Shown here: positions 1 through 8,253 of the stretch, piece after piece
Numbering within the stretch: position 1 is the stretch's first letter
Layout of the letters: every line of letters starts with the position of its first letter
Notes under the pieces: model-generated
What the model was told of the DNA's origin: nothing
The model's database searches: none
Seen by the model: only the letters and a program-made list of their open reading frames with translations
Made by a program: the position numbers and the translations under genes
Origin: CALMFT01 sp041674565
Lineage (GTDB): Bacteria; Patescibacteriota; Gracilibacteria; Absconditabacterales; Absconditicoccaceae
Assembly: GCA_041674565.1 (NCBI GenBank)
Contig: JBAYVQ010000034.1
Location: 1 to 9,395 of the forward strand
DNA length: 9,395 bases
Direction of reading: 5' to 3'

Positions 1-2
1 CA

Positions 3-668
3 TCAAAGAAAAAGAGAATATTGGTAGCAGCAAGCGGACTAGTTGGGGTCACGGTACTGGTGGCCGCTAGCTATCTGGTTTTTACTACTATGTATCCACA
101 AGAAACGGACAATCTAGCTAAGAATCTTCAAGGAAATGTAGCTGGTACAGATACAACGGCTACCCCTACCGAACAACCAGCTCAAGTCGATACCAACACA
201 AGTACTCCAGAGCCAACTCCTAGCGAACAGCCAAAGCAAGAACCAGAAGAGGAATTGCCGACTCCAACGCCAGATCCAGTGGATACAAGTGCTAACCAAT
301 TTGGGCAAGATGATGAACTGCCCAATACAGCGCCAGGTGACAATACTACCGCTACAACAACTCCTGCCCAAGAAAAACCAGCGGACCAAGAAGAAACCAC
401 TCCTACCGATATAGCGCCCGAAATTACCGATGCTCTCAAGACTATTGAAGGCTATGTCGACAAATGCAAGCAACTTCTTGCTTTAGCAAAAGAGAAAAAT
501 GACACTACAAGCATCAGAGCTATTGCAGGTGTCCTCAAATCCGTGAAAGAAATACAAAGAAAAATTGATGAAAAAACATACACAACCTATTCTGCAGACA
601 TAGAAAAACCACTTTCTGAGCTCAATTTCAATCTTGATCAAATTACTGCAAAATTGATTAGTAAATAA
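3..668 (+). CDS. Membrane-anchored protein with Pro/Thr/Glu-rich stalk and helical C-terminus (5' partial)
   Basis: The reading frame is open from the window edge, so the true start probably lies upstream. The visible N-terminus is a basic patch (SKKKR) followed by a hydrophobic segment of about 25 residues, which fits a single-pass anchor or uncleaved signal. Next comes roughly 100 residues very rich in Pro, Thr, Glu, Gln and Asp (repeated patches such as PTPTPDP and TTATTTPAQ), which should be an extended extracytoplasmic stalk. The last 75 or so residues, from DALKTIEGYVDKCK onward, are charged and predicted helical, with one Cys, and may form a small helical domain or coiled coil. A TTG at position 21 could initiate, but using it would remove the basic patch that normally precedes an anchor. 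There is no in-frame TGA. The gene ends in TAA and is followed by a hairpin terminator. I do not recognise a family. A surface or cell-envelope role is inferred from topology only. Confidence 0.72.
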   Translation, partial: SKKKRILVAASGLVGVTVLVAASYLVFTTMYPQETDNLAKNLQGNVAGTDTTATPTEQPAQVDTNTSTPEPTPSEQPKQEPEEELPTPTPDPVDTSANQFGQDDELPNTAPGDNTTATTTPAQEKPADQEETTPTDIAPEITDALKTIEGYVDKCKQLLALAKEKNDTTSIRAIAGVLKSVKEIQRKIDEKTYTTYSADIEKPLSELNFNLDQITAKLISK

Positions 669-689
669 TCAGATCCCTCTTGTGTACTC

Positions 690-737
690 AATCCGTATAT
701 TCATTTCAGACTATTCTGATAATGTTCGGATTTTTTT
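690..737 (+). terminator. Rho-independent-type terminator after the stalk protein
   Basis: An outer stem AATCCG (690-695) pairs with CGGATT (727-732). Inside it CATT (702-705) pairs with AATG (721-724), and TCAGA (706-710) pairs with TCTGA (715-719) around a CTAT loop. A run of seven T follows (731-737). The stem has an internal loop and one bulged T, so it is imperfect. It begins 21 bases after the TAA of the upstream gene and lies 65 bases before the helicase start, which separates the two genes into different transcripts. Confidence 0.72.
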
Positions 738-802
738 CTTTGTTTTGGAGAACAAAATAAGCAATAGGTACGTATCAGTTTCAATTTCACTTATACATAT
801 CT

Positions 803-2164
803 ATGGATCAGTCTACAGCACTCGATATACTCAAATCTTGAAAAAATGTATTCCTTACATGACAAGCAGGAAGCGGCAAAACATATGTCATCAACTCATA
901 CGTTGGTTATTTGTGGGCTTGTGGCATCCGCGTAGCGATTACCGCATCCACAGGGATAGCTGCTACCCATATCGGAGGCGTTACCATACACTCTCGAAGC
1001 GGGATAGGTATCAAAGAACATCTCTCTGATCATGACATCGAACTCATTATCCAACACGAGCATATCTACAAAAACATCAACAGTGCATCGGTACTCATTA
1101 TAGATGAGATATCTATGCTGAGTGCCAATACGCTAGATATGATCAATAAGATGACACAAGCAGCCAGAGCTGATCTTCGCCCCTTCGGTGGTCTTCAGGT
1201 CATTTTTTGTGGAGATTTTTTTCAATTACCTCCTGTAAGTAAAAACAGCTCCGACACCAAAAGATTTGCATTTGCAGCGAATGCATGGAAACAATGCGAT
1301 CTCGCGATTTGTTATCTGGAGACACAATACAGACAAACCGATGCTACCTTTAGTGCGATACTCAATCAACTCAGGACAGGCGAAGTCAGCGAGACTAGCA
1401 TACAACAACTTCAAAGCAGACTGCATCAGCCTATCAGCCATCCTTCGTTGGTAAAACTTTATACACACAATATTGATGTTGATCGTATCAACAATGAACA
1501 TCTGGAAGCACTCGATGGAGAGCAACGCATCTATAGGCACAAAGCACACGGTGACAAAAAAATCATTGCCGCAATCAAAAAATCCATGATGGCGCTCGAG
1601 ACACTCACACTCAAGATAGGTGCTCAAGTCATATGTATCAAAAATAATCCTAGCAAAGGATATCGAAATGGTACAACAGGAGTAGTAATATGATACGAGG
1701 GTATTGATAGACTTCCGTCCATCCAAACCAAAGACAGCATCATCACTATCGAACCAGAGTCACGAAGCATAGAAAGTGCTCACGAAACGTTAGCCTATGT
1801 GTCTCAGATACCACTCAAGCTTGCCCGAGCCATCACGGTGCACAAATCTCAGGGTATGACACTGGATGCCGCAGAGATGGATTTATCCAAAACATTTGAA
1901 GCAGGACAAGCCTATGTAGCGCTATCCAGAGTAAGATCACTAGATGGATTACGTTTGTTGGGACTCAATACAGATGGTCTTGGTGCCCATCCACTCGTCA
2001 TTAGGGCAGATAATTATTTTCGCAAACAGTCAGATGAGATCGCAGCACTATACCAATCATTTACTCTGGAAGAAAAAACACTCCTACGGAAAACATTTGT
2101 AGAAGTACTTGGTGGGACTTATTACGATCAAAGTGATGATACTCGATCTCCAGATAATGTATAA
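803..2164 (+). CDS. PIF1-like superfamily 1 DNA helicase
   Basis: A 453-residue protein once TGA is read as Gly (codons at 839, 860 and 1691). It is an ATP-dependent helicase of the PIF1/RecD-like branch of superfamily 1; the family unwinds duplexes, forks, R-loops or G-quadruplexes in the 5'-3' direction. Visible motifs, in order: Walker A GQAGSGKT at residues 20-27 (its first Gly is a TGA codon); motif Ia TASTGIAATHIGG at 47-59; Walker B VLIIDE at 97-102; motif III with GDFFQLPPV at 137-145; a YRQ segment after the core; motif V region ITVHKSQGMTLD at 344-355; and motif VI YVALSRVR at 371-378. The SQGxTLD and ALSR signatures fit PIF1. ATG 803 is the first start after an in-frame TAA at 758-760. 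No Shine-Dalgarno is visible. It stands alone, convergent with the minus-strand pilin gene 32 bases downstream; that gap shows no clear hairpin. Length matches a minimal bacterial PIF1 with no extra domains. Confidence 0.93.
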
Positions 2165-2196
2165 AAATAATCGATAATCAGAAACAACAAACTATA

Positions 2197-2691
2197 TTAA
2201 CACGGCTTTTCTAATAACTTACAGGTACCCAGATCAATCTCAAAACAACCAATAGTAGGGCCAGTCACATTGGGATCGGTAGATGTATCTGATTGCAACT
2301 CAAAGCTAATGATTTCTCACCTTTGTCAGTTTATACTACATCACAATGAGTAGTTATCAAACTCTACCGTAGCGCTTCGTGGCAAACCGTTGCGCATGAT
2401 AGTATATCAGGCATCACCCACAGGTTTGGAGTCAAAGCCAGCAGTAGCTACCTTACCATCATAAATTACTAACTTATTTTTTGCTCACTGACCATCTACG
2501 TTGCTAGAACCAATTGCATTGAGCAATACAGCATTGTATGTATTCACGAAATCTTCCTTGAGTACTTTCTCTCTAAGTTTCGTCACCTGATTGCCAGTCA
2601 AGGTAGATATACCAATCATAGCAATAGAAATAATCGAGATCGTGATCAGTATCTCAATCAGAGTAAAAGCTGAGGTGAATTTTTTACTCAT
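2197..2691 (-). CDS. Type IV pilin-like / pseudopilin protein
   Basis: A 164-residue protein with five TGA codons read as Gly (minus-strand codons at 2485, 2407, 2341, 2326 and 2317). The N-terminus MSKKFTSAFTLIEILITI has a short basic leader, then the FTLIE prepilin methylation motif with Glu at +5 of the mature protein, then a hydrophobic helix. This is the hallmark of type IV pilins and type II secretion pseudopilins, which are cleaved by prepilin peptidase and assembled at the membrane. The residue before the cleavage point is Ala rather than the usual Gly, which is tolerated in some pilins. The globular C-terminal part is Gly-rich and carries four Cys, possibly forming disulfides. ATG 2691 is chosen because it overlaps the preceding gene's stop as ATGAGTAA and gives a typical leader; ATGs at 2709 and 2721 would lengthen the leader. 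No other pilus genes are in the window, so its system is unknown. Confidence 0.85.
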
Positions 2692-2908
2692 GCGTAGACA
2701 AAAAAGCATCGATAAAGTCATCGCCTATACAGGCACGTCTCGTTATAACAGCAAACAATTGTTTGCGCAGACGGTCTGCTCCTGGCACTCACTGTTCATC
2801 AAGCACTATTGTTTCACGATATTTTTGTACCAGCAGTGGTGAATTGAATCTTGTAGAAAAAAGTTGTACCTTTGCATCTTTGGGAAACATCTCAATAGTT
2901 TTTCACAT
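2684..2908 (-). CDS. Small hypothetical protein (74 aa) between proS and the pilin gene
   Basis: Visible only with code 25: TGA occurs at codon 2 (2903-2905) and again at 2789-2791. It opens MGKTIEMFPKDAKVQL and ends FIDAFLSTHE before TAA. It is mixed and soluble-looking, with alternating charged and hydrophobic residues, no signal peptide and no membrane segment. Its start lies four bases past the proS stop, and its stop overlaps the pilin start by eight bases; this tight packing is the main evidence that it is real. An alternative start is ATG 2890 (MFPKDAK). The same region is also open in another minus frame, but that translation is rich in Cys, Arg and Tyr and looks spurious. I do not recognise a family. 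Linkage to proS and a pilin suggests cotranscription, not a specific role. Confidence 0.6.
2751..2779. repeat. Two abutting inverted repeats
   Basis: A perfect 16-base palindrome, GCAAACAATTGTTTGC (2751-2766), is followed immediately by GCAGAC-G-GTCTGC (2767-2779), a second perfect inverted repeat with a one-base centre. Both lie inside the 74-residue minus-strand gene, so they may simply reflect codons. The first has no unpaired loop, so as RNA it would form a shorter hairpin. Function unknown. Confidence 0.5.
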
Positions 2909-2912
2909 ATGT

Positions 2913-4466
2913 TTAGTACGCTATGGCAAATAAAACTCTTCTGCTACTTGGCTTACCAGTAAGAACACAATTACCAGGAGAACTAGGTCGTTTGTATCGC
3001 TTATTGTCATACGGTATACATCTAATAGTCGCCTTGCAAAGTTCTTTAATTTTTTTCTCTGTTTCTGCCGTTCCATCTCGATGAGCAAGTACAAAGTTTC
3101 ATTCATCCAAAAGCTGTACAAAATCATCTCGTGTATCAGTAGTTTTTATTTTCCTACTCATAAATAGCTTGTAGTTCTCAGTCAGCTTATGTTGCATATC
3201 ATACAGATGTTCCCATACTTGGTGTAAACATGACTCTCCTCCTGAAATTTCTACTTTCTCAGCTTGATCCCTCCTTTCTATCATCAACGATCATTTTTCA
3301 ATATCTCTTGGACCAATTACGATTCTTAGAGGTACTCACTGCAGTTCATATTGTTTCATTTTCCAACCCATCGTCTTTTGGTCATCTCGATCTACCTTAC
3401 AAACCAAATCTGTTTCATATTGCATTTTTTTTCACTCTACTTCAAATGTCATATAACGTCCAAAACGTCTATCTGGATTTTTGAATGTAAGCTTGTCCGT
3501 AATAGATGTAATATAATCTGAAACTTTGATTTTCTCCTCGTCGGTCTTCCAAATAGGGACAATCACCACATGGATAGGAGCAATCATAGGTGGTAGCACA
3601 AGACCCTTATCATCACTATGAGCCATAATAAGTCATCCTATCATCCTGGTACTTGCTCACCAACTCGTAGCCCGAGCATGTTCTTGTTCGTTATTTTTAT
3701 TAGCAAATGTTACATCGAAAGCTTTGCCAAAATTTTGTCCCAAGAAATGAGAAGTGCAAGCTTGCAATGCTTTGCCGTCTTGCATCATGCACTCTATGGT
3801 GAACGTGTTTTCTGCACCTGCAAATCTTTCATTTTCTGATTTCTCACCCACAGCCCCACTTATTGCTAATACTTTTTCAAAAAACTCCTGGTACACAGTT
3901 CGCATTCTCTTGGTCTCGTCTAAGGCGTCTTCAGCCGTTGCATGGGCCGTATGTCCCTCTTGCCACAAAAATTCCGAAGTACGAAGGAACAATCTGGTCC
4001 TCATTTCTCGTCTCATCACGTTTGCCCATTGATTGATAAGCAAAGGCAGGTCGCGATATGATTTGATCCAGTCTTTATAGGTATTCCAAATGATAGTCTC
4101 GCTTGTGGGTCTGATTATCAATTCTTCTTCAAGTTTTGCTTCAGGGTCTACAATGATTTCGTTACTTGCTTCATCTCTTTTGAGTCTATAGTGAGTCACT
4201 ATAGCTGCCTCAGTCGCAAACCCATCAACATGTTTTGCTTCCTTAGTAAAATAAGATTTTGGAATAAGAAGAGGAAAATAAGCGTTTTGGTGTCACGTTT
4301 GTTTAAACATAAAATCCAGGATCTTTTGCATATTCTCCCAAATAGCATAACCATACGGCTTGATCACCATACATCATCTAACAGAACTGTGTTGAGCCAA
4401 ATCAGCTTGCTCTACTAGTTCATTATATCGTGCAGAAAAATCTTTATCGCGAGGTGTTAACGCCAT
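2913..4466 (-). CDS. proS: Prolyl-tRNA synthetase, archaeal/eukaryotic type
   Basis: A 517-residue class II synthetase that charges tRNA-Pro with proline in the cytoplasm. Eight TGA codons read as Gly join fragments that would otherwise look like separate ORFs. Seen in order: MALTPRDKDFSARYNELVEQ; the motif 1 region VRGCMVIKPYGYAIWENMQ at about 29-47 (TGA at G31); the RPTSET proline/ATP loop at 119-124; motif 2 MRREMRTRLFLRTSEF at 151-166 followed by WQEGHTAHAT; motif 3 TSWGASTRMIG with TGA at G270 and Arg274; then the anticodon-binding domain (VLPPMIAPIHVVIVPI, from about 293) and a C-terminal domain ending in the typical AY. There is no inserted editing domain, as usual for this short type, which is also found in some bacteria. 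The C-terminal zinc-site region keeps RCIPYDN and GNCVLTG but has Thr where a further Cys often sits, so the metal site may be lost. ATG 4466 is the first start in frame and matches the family's N-terminus. It is the first gene of a tight three-gene run. Confidence 0.96.
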
Positions 4467-4690
4467 GAAATGAGCATGGTTAGTGAAGTAAATCAACAAA
4501 CGAATAACTATTTTTTTGAAAATAACAAGGTAAGATGTGGCAAACACTCTATTATAAATTGTTTTTTTCGAGAAAATGGATATGTGATGGACATTTTAGC
4601 ACGTGTAGCATCATCTTTACAAACGTGTAAATCAGATAAATCTCATCACACAATTTTATATCGTAACTCGATATACTGTCTTTACTTACC
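4467..4690. other. Divergent intergenic region between proS and the glycan cluster
   Basis: About 224 bases lie between the divergent proS and glycosyltransferase starts, so they should contain both promoters. The stretch is AT-rich with T runs at 4511-4517 and 4562-4568. Possible elements are weak: TATAAT on the minus strand (4551-4556), a CACGTG palindrome (4600-4605), and a direct repeat ACGTGTA at 4601-4607 and 4623-4629. An ORF at 4470-4694 exists only with TGA as stop and does not look like protein. I see no RNA gene or riboswitch fold by eye. Confidence 0.6.
4551..4556 (-). promoter_or_regulatory. Candidate -10 box for the proS operon
   Basis: On the minus strand this reads TATAAT, a perfect sigma-70-type -10 hexamer, in the context AATTTATAATAGAG. 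It would start transcription roughly 75-80 bases before the proS ATG. No good TTGACA-like -35 box lies 16-18 bases upstream, and the surroundings are AT-rich, so the match may be chance. Confidence 0.3.
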
Positions 4691-5785
4691 GTGATTATAT
4701 CCACTGCATCAATACTGTTTATCATTATTGGGCGAGATGCTTACAAAAGAAGCACTATCAACTTTGTGCATGGGTTAATTTTTATCCTGGGGAGCACGTT
4801 TGTAGCTTATAGTTTACGACAGCCTGAGTTTCTTGATAGGATATCCAAGGTATTCGGATTGGCAAGATGAGTAGATATACTGGTCTACGGATCTATTATA
4901 GCATTGGTTTACTTTTATTTTGAATTGGTCCATCAGCGCACCAAGGACAACTATCAGTTTACAAGACTCGTAAGTAACGAAGCGCTGTCTCATGTGGATT
5001 CAGATTATATTATATCTCAAGTACAAAACATACATCGCAGTAATCCCCACAGTCAGCTCGACAAAGCGGATTTCATGTTTCACGTCAAAGGTCTCAATGA
5101 AAGCGTTACTATTGGTAAAGTAATAGATGAGATAATCTGAGCATGATTTAGCAAGATCCTTGTCGTAAATGATGGATCCACGGACGCCATGCCCGAGATA
5201 GTACAGCAAAAAATCAAACAATACTCTAATAAACTTATCGTACTTGTCAATCATCTGATCAATCGTAAGCATGGCTGAGGAAATAAGACGGGTATTTCGT
5301 TTTTCAGAAAGTTTGGAGAAATATGTGATATCAAGTATGTTGTATTTTTTGATGCAGACGACCAGATGGACATCAAAGATATGTCTACGTATATGGATTA
5401 TCTTACACAGCATCCTCATACTGATGTCATACAATGATCAAGATTTGTCATGTGAGGAGGGGCTAAAGATATGCCACTCATGAGAAAACTTATATTGCAG
5501 TGAGGCAAACTGCTCACGAGAGTCATGAATGGTATGCGGATTACCGATTCACACAATGGGTACAAATGTTTCAGACTGCAAGCGTTGCAGCAAATAAATC
5601 TCAGTACCGATACCACTGCCTATGCCAACGAACTCATTGACGAATACAAAAGACTCAACTTCAACGTAGTAGAACTACCCGTACATATCAAGTATACAGA
5701 TTATTCACTCGGTAAAGGACAACAAAACAAAAACGCCATCAATATATTACTAGAACTCATCTACAGAAAATTCTTTTATAGATAA
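4691..5785 (+). CDS. DUF2304-like membrane domain fused to family 2 glycosyltransferase
   Basis: A 364-residue protein with seven TGA-Gly codons (4868, 5138, 5144, 5276, 5435, 5453, 5501). The N-terminal 100 residues resemble DUF2304: hydrophobic segments at about 1-13, 26-40 and 62-79, with LRQPEFLDRISKVFGLARGVDILVY-like spacing between the last two. From about residue 130 it is a DPM1-like GT2 domain: NES at 136-138, NDGSTD at 160-165, INRKHGGGNKTG with a TGA at G196, the metal-binding DAD at 221-223, GSRF with a TGA at G249, TDSHNGYKCF at 285-294, and a C-terminal YTDYSLGKGQQNKNAI. GT2 enzymes of this group move sugar from a nucleotide donor to polyprenyl phosphate on the cytoplasmic face. 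GTG 4691 is the first usable start after TAA 4664-4666 and leaves a short first helix, so the start is less certain. DUF2304 and GT2 genes are commonly separate neighbours; here they form one chain. It opens the cluster, 13 bases before the next gene. Confidence 0.88.
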
Positions 5786-5798
5786 TTCATCGTGCATC

Positions 5799-6767
5799 AT
5801 GATTAAACAGGTTGTAGGAATTATTATCGCAAGCATTGGTATACGAAGTCTACCAGCACTGGCTTATCAAACCAAAGGTTTTGATAGCTATGTAGAGACT
5901 GCTGGAACTATACAGTTTTCTTGTTCCAGTCAGTGTACAATTGCTTTGGGAGAAAAGTGAGACAACAGTATTGTGAAAATCTCTGGCCTCAGCGGAAACG
6001 GGACAGTAATTGCAGGTGCCATGACCGATCAATTGTATACGCTGTGAAGCCAACCAGTAGCTCCCTATATGGCATTTAGTGTGGATTCGTTCAACAACCA
6101 ACCTATACCCGCACAAGTACCTATCGTGCTCGTCATCCAAGGAAGCATCTCTACTACCAATGGTTCTATATTATTTACGCAAGCAAATTTCGTAGATAAA
6201 CTCAGTCAATGATGGAAAGAATTTTGGAGCGATGAGGGACAGACATTTTATGGTATCAATCTCAGATACGGACAAAAGATCAATGGAACATCAGTAGTAA
6301 CGATAGGATATCGATTGTTTATTATTGCTTTGGCATGGCTGTATTTCAAAAATAAGCTGAATATCAAGATGGCCATAGTAGCGGCAATTGCTATATATCT
6401 TGTTATAGCACTAAGAAATCAAGTAGACTACAGTAATGTCACCATCAACAATATAAAGTCATACACATTAGCCGAATCAGGAAGTAAGGTATACGGTAAT
6501 CTTGGGGACTATTACGAGTTTATCAATCGCGTCAGAGCCGCTATGAAATTGGACGATGGAAAACAAAAAGTCTGTAAAACATATACCGAATGCCTCCAAG
6601 AGCGACCATTTTGCGTGCACATGAATGCGGTGTTTATGAAACCATGTGAATATACTGCGACCGCAAATCAGTCAGATTATCAAATATATTACAAAAAAAC
6701 TCCAGCCGCACCATTTGGTAAAAAAATATTAGAGTTCAACTGATCATCTCTTTATCAAACTAAATAA
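5799..6767 (+). CDS. Secreted/membrane protein of unknown function with two TM segments and paired cysteines
   Basis: A 322-residue protein with four TGA-Gly codons (5958, 6045, 6210, 6741). It begins MIKQVVGIIIASIGI and continues to LPALAYQ, a convincing signal peptide with an Ala-Leu-Ala cleavage site. The exported N-terminal domain (to about residue 165) is Ser/Thr/Gly-rich and beta-like, with a CSSQC pair. Two hydrophobic segments follow (about 166-183 and 190-205), separated by a short basic loop. The C-terminal 115 residues contain four Cys (VCK, TEC, PFC, KPC) and several Tyr, and should be extracytoplasmic given the two segments. Disulfide pairing is likely but not demonstrated. The start is ATG 5799, just after the preceding TAA; no Shine-Dalgarno is visible. 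Its position between glycosyltransferases suggests a role in assembling or receiving the glycan, perhaps as partner or acceptor. I do not recognise the family. Confidence 0.82.
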
Positions 6768-6774
6768 TCTCATC

Positions 6775-8253
6775 ATGTTGGAAACAGGATTGGTATTATT
6801 ATTCAAGGCGCTTATCATCAACATCTTCGTACCACTGCTCGCTGGATGGGGCTGTATGCGATTGTGCTTTGGCGATAGACTACAATGAATCAAACTCCAT
6901 ATCGTATCTTGGTTTTTGGGCATTGGACTTATAGCAAACTGGATGTTTGATCTACAATTTGTACGATTTGGTGTAGGGATTTGGGAGTATTTGCTACTAC
7001 TGGTGCTACTAGCTATAGGAGTACTCATTAGGGTTCATAAAGGAGGTCTATCACGATCAAGTATAATCAATAGTTTAAAAATACAAAAAATAAGCTGAAT
7101 CAAAGCATCCTACCAAAGCTTAGCAAAGTGGGAAAAAGTAGTTACTATGGGATGAACAATCTTTGTGGCATGGTTTTTGGCGAACAGTTTCATACATGGC
7201 ATCAATTTCCCTACCTATGCGGATGACGCATTTGGAAATCGACATAAACCCGCTACCAATATCTACCACGATGGCGGAGTGAAGATGATAGGTCAAACTG
7301 GTGAGGCACTTGGTAGAGCAAGATTGTGATACCCTATCCATGTACCTATCTATAAAGCGGTAGTCAGTGATTTTATGTGATGATGGTATGATATATATAG
7401 CGATATGTTTCAACGACTTGGACTGCTCTTTATACTCATCTTCTCCTACGTATTAACATTTGAAAAAACAAAGAATGCGTTGCATAGCATCATCCCTGCT
7501 GCACTTATGTGCGGATTGCCATTAGTCTTTTGGCATGCTATTGATGGGTATCATGAACTACCATCAGTGTACTACTCTATCATAGCTATTTGGTTTTTGT
7601 ATGAATATCTTGAGACAGAACATATAGATAATCTGATACTTGGTTCGTTTTTCTTATGGTTTCTCAGTTATGTGAAAAATGATGGATTTGTGATTTACAT
7701 GCCAGGCATAGCGCTAGGATTTGTGATCACCATACTCCTCAAATGACAATTGCAGCACATACGAAAGCAAGTCATCAGCAGTAAGAAAGCAATCGGGTTG
7801 ATAGTAGGAGGTATCGTGTTATTTTTATTGCCATTTTTGTGACTCAAGCAATACTATGATCTTGGTTTCAATCAAGCACAGTGAGATGCCTCTGGAGTTG
7901 GCATTGATAGTACAGTGCACCGAGAAATATTTTCTCAGTTTAAGTGACTATTCTTCCAGGAAAATAATTACAACATCATACTAGTTATCGTGGGGCTCAT
8001 GTTGTTTATGTGATATATACTGATAGACAGAAAACAACCAAAACGGAATCCCATTTTCCCTATCGTCGCCAGCATCGTTATCTTTGCCTTGTTTACTGCA
8101 GCCTTCCTGTTTACAGAAAATTACAAATTTGTCATGGATCAGACTACCGTAAACAGAACATATACCGCAGCATTTATGATCTTGTGTTTTTACTTTTGAA
8201 TTTGTTATGAAGCGTATCACAGCGTTACTGCCACTACTCCTAAAAATAAGTAA
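6775..8253 (+). CDS. Multi-pass membrane protein, putative GT-C-type glycosyltransferase
   Basis: A 492-residue integral membrane protein with twelve TGA-Gly codons, the most in the window (6886, 7096, 7153, 7327, 7378, 7381, 7744, 7840, 7882, 7945, 8011, 8197). I see roughly ten or more hydrophobic segments, for example at about 7-27, 40-60, 64-83 and 121-140 near the N-terminus. After the fourth comes a polar loop with FPTYADDAFGNRHKP at 145-159. An acidic pair in an early extracytoplasmic loop is the usual catalytic signature of GT-C enzymes, which take sugar from polyprenyl-phosphate donors outside the membrane. The loop continues through YPIHVPIYK and a Gly-Gly-Trp encoded TGA TGA TGG. 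ATG 6775 lies seven bases after the preceding stop. With code 25 it runs 47 bases into the GtrA gene; its last TGA (8197) would have been a natural end just before that gene. The GT-C assignment rests on topology, the DD loop and neighbours, not a recognised family. Other multi-pass polysaccharide proteins (polymerase type) are possible. Confidence 0.8.

Noticed and set aside
114..473. Antisense ORFs opposite the Pro/Thr-rich protein
   Set aside because: They are mirror frames of low-complexity codons and rich in Ser, Trp, Cys and Gly; the plus-strand frame has the anchor and stalk architecture and a following terminator.
911..1693. Helicase as a pseudogene or as separate fragments (911-1693 and 1799-2164)
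   Set aside because: The fragments are in the same frame, separated only by a TGA read as Gly, and the 5' extension restores a perfect Walker A.
1226..1726. 166-residue antisense ORF across the helicase
   Set aside because: It is opposite conserved helicase motifs and its translation shows no coherent domain.
2165..2196. Bidirectional terminator between the convergent helicase and pilin genes
   Set aside because: The 32-base gap has only a six-base ATCGAT palindrome and no stem followed by a T run on either strand.
3754..4032. Plus-strand ORFs within proS (3230-4418)
   Set aside because: The minus strand carries an unambiguous ProRS over the whole interval.
4516..4558. Plus-strand promoter TTGAAA ... 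TATAAA for the glycan cluster
   Set aside because: Spacing between the two hexamers is 31 bases, far from the usual 16-18.
4470..4694. Possible 74-residue ORF in the divergent intergenic region
   Set aside because: It ends at a TGA that is not a stop here, has no family resemblance and an unnatural composition, and overlaps the next gene's start.
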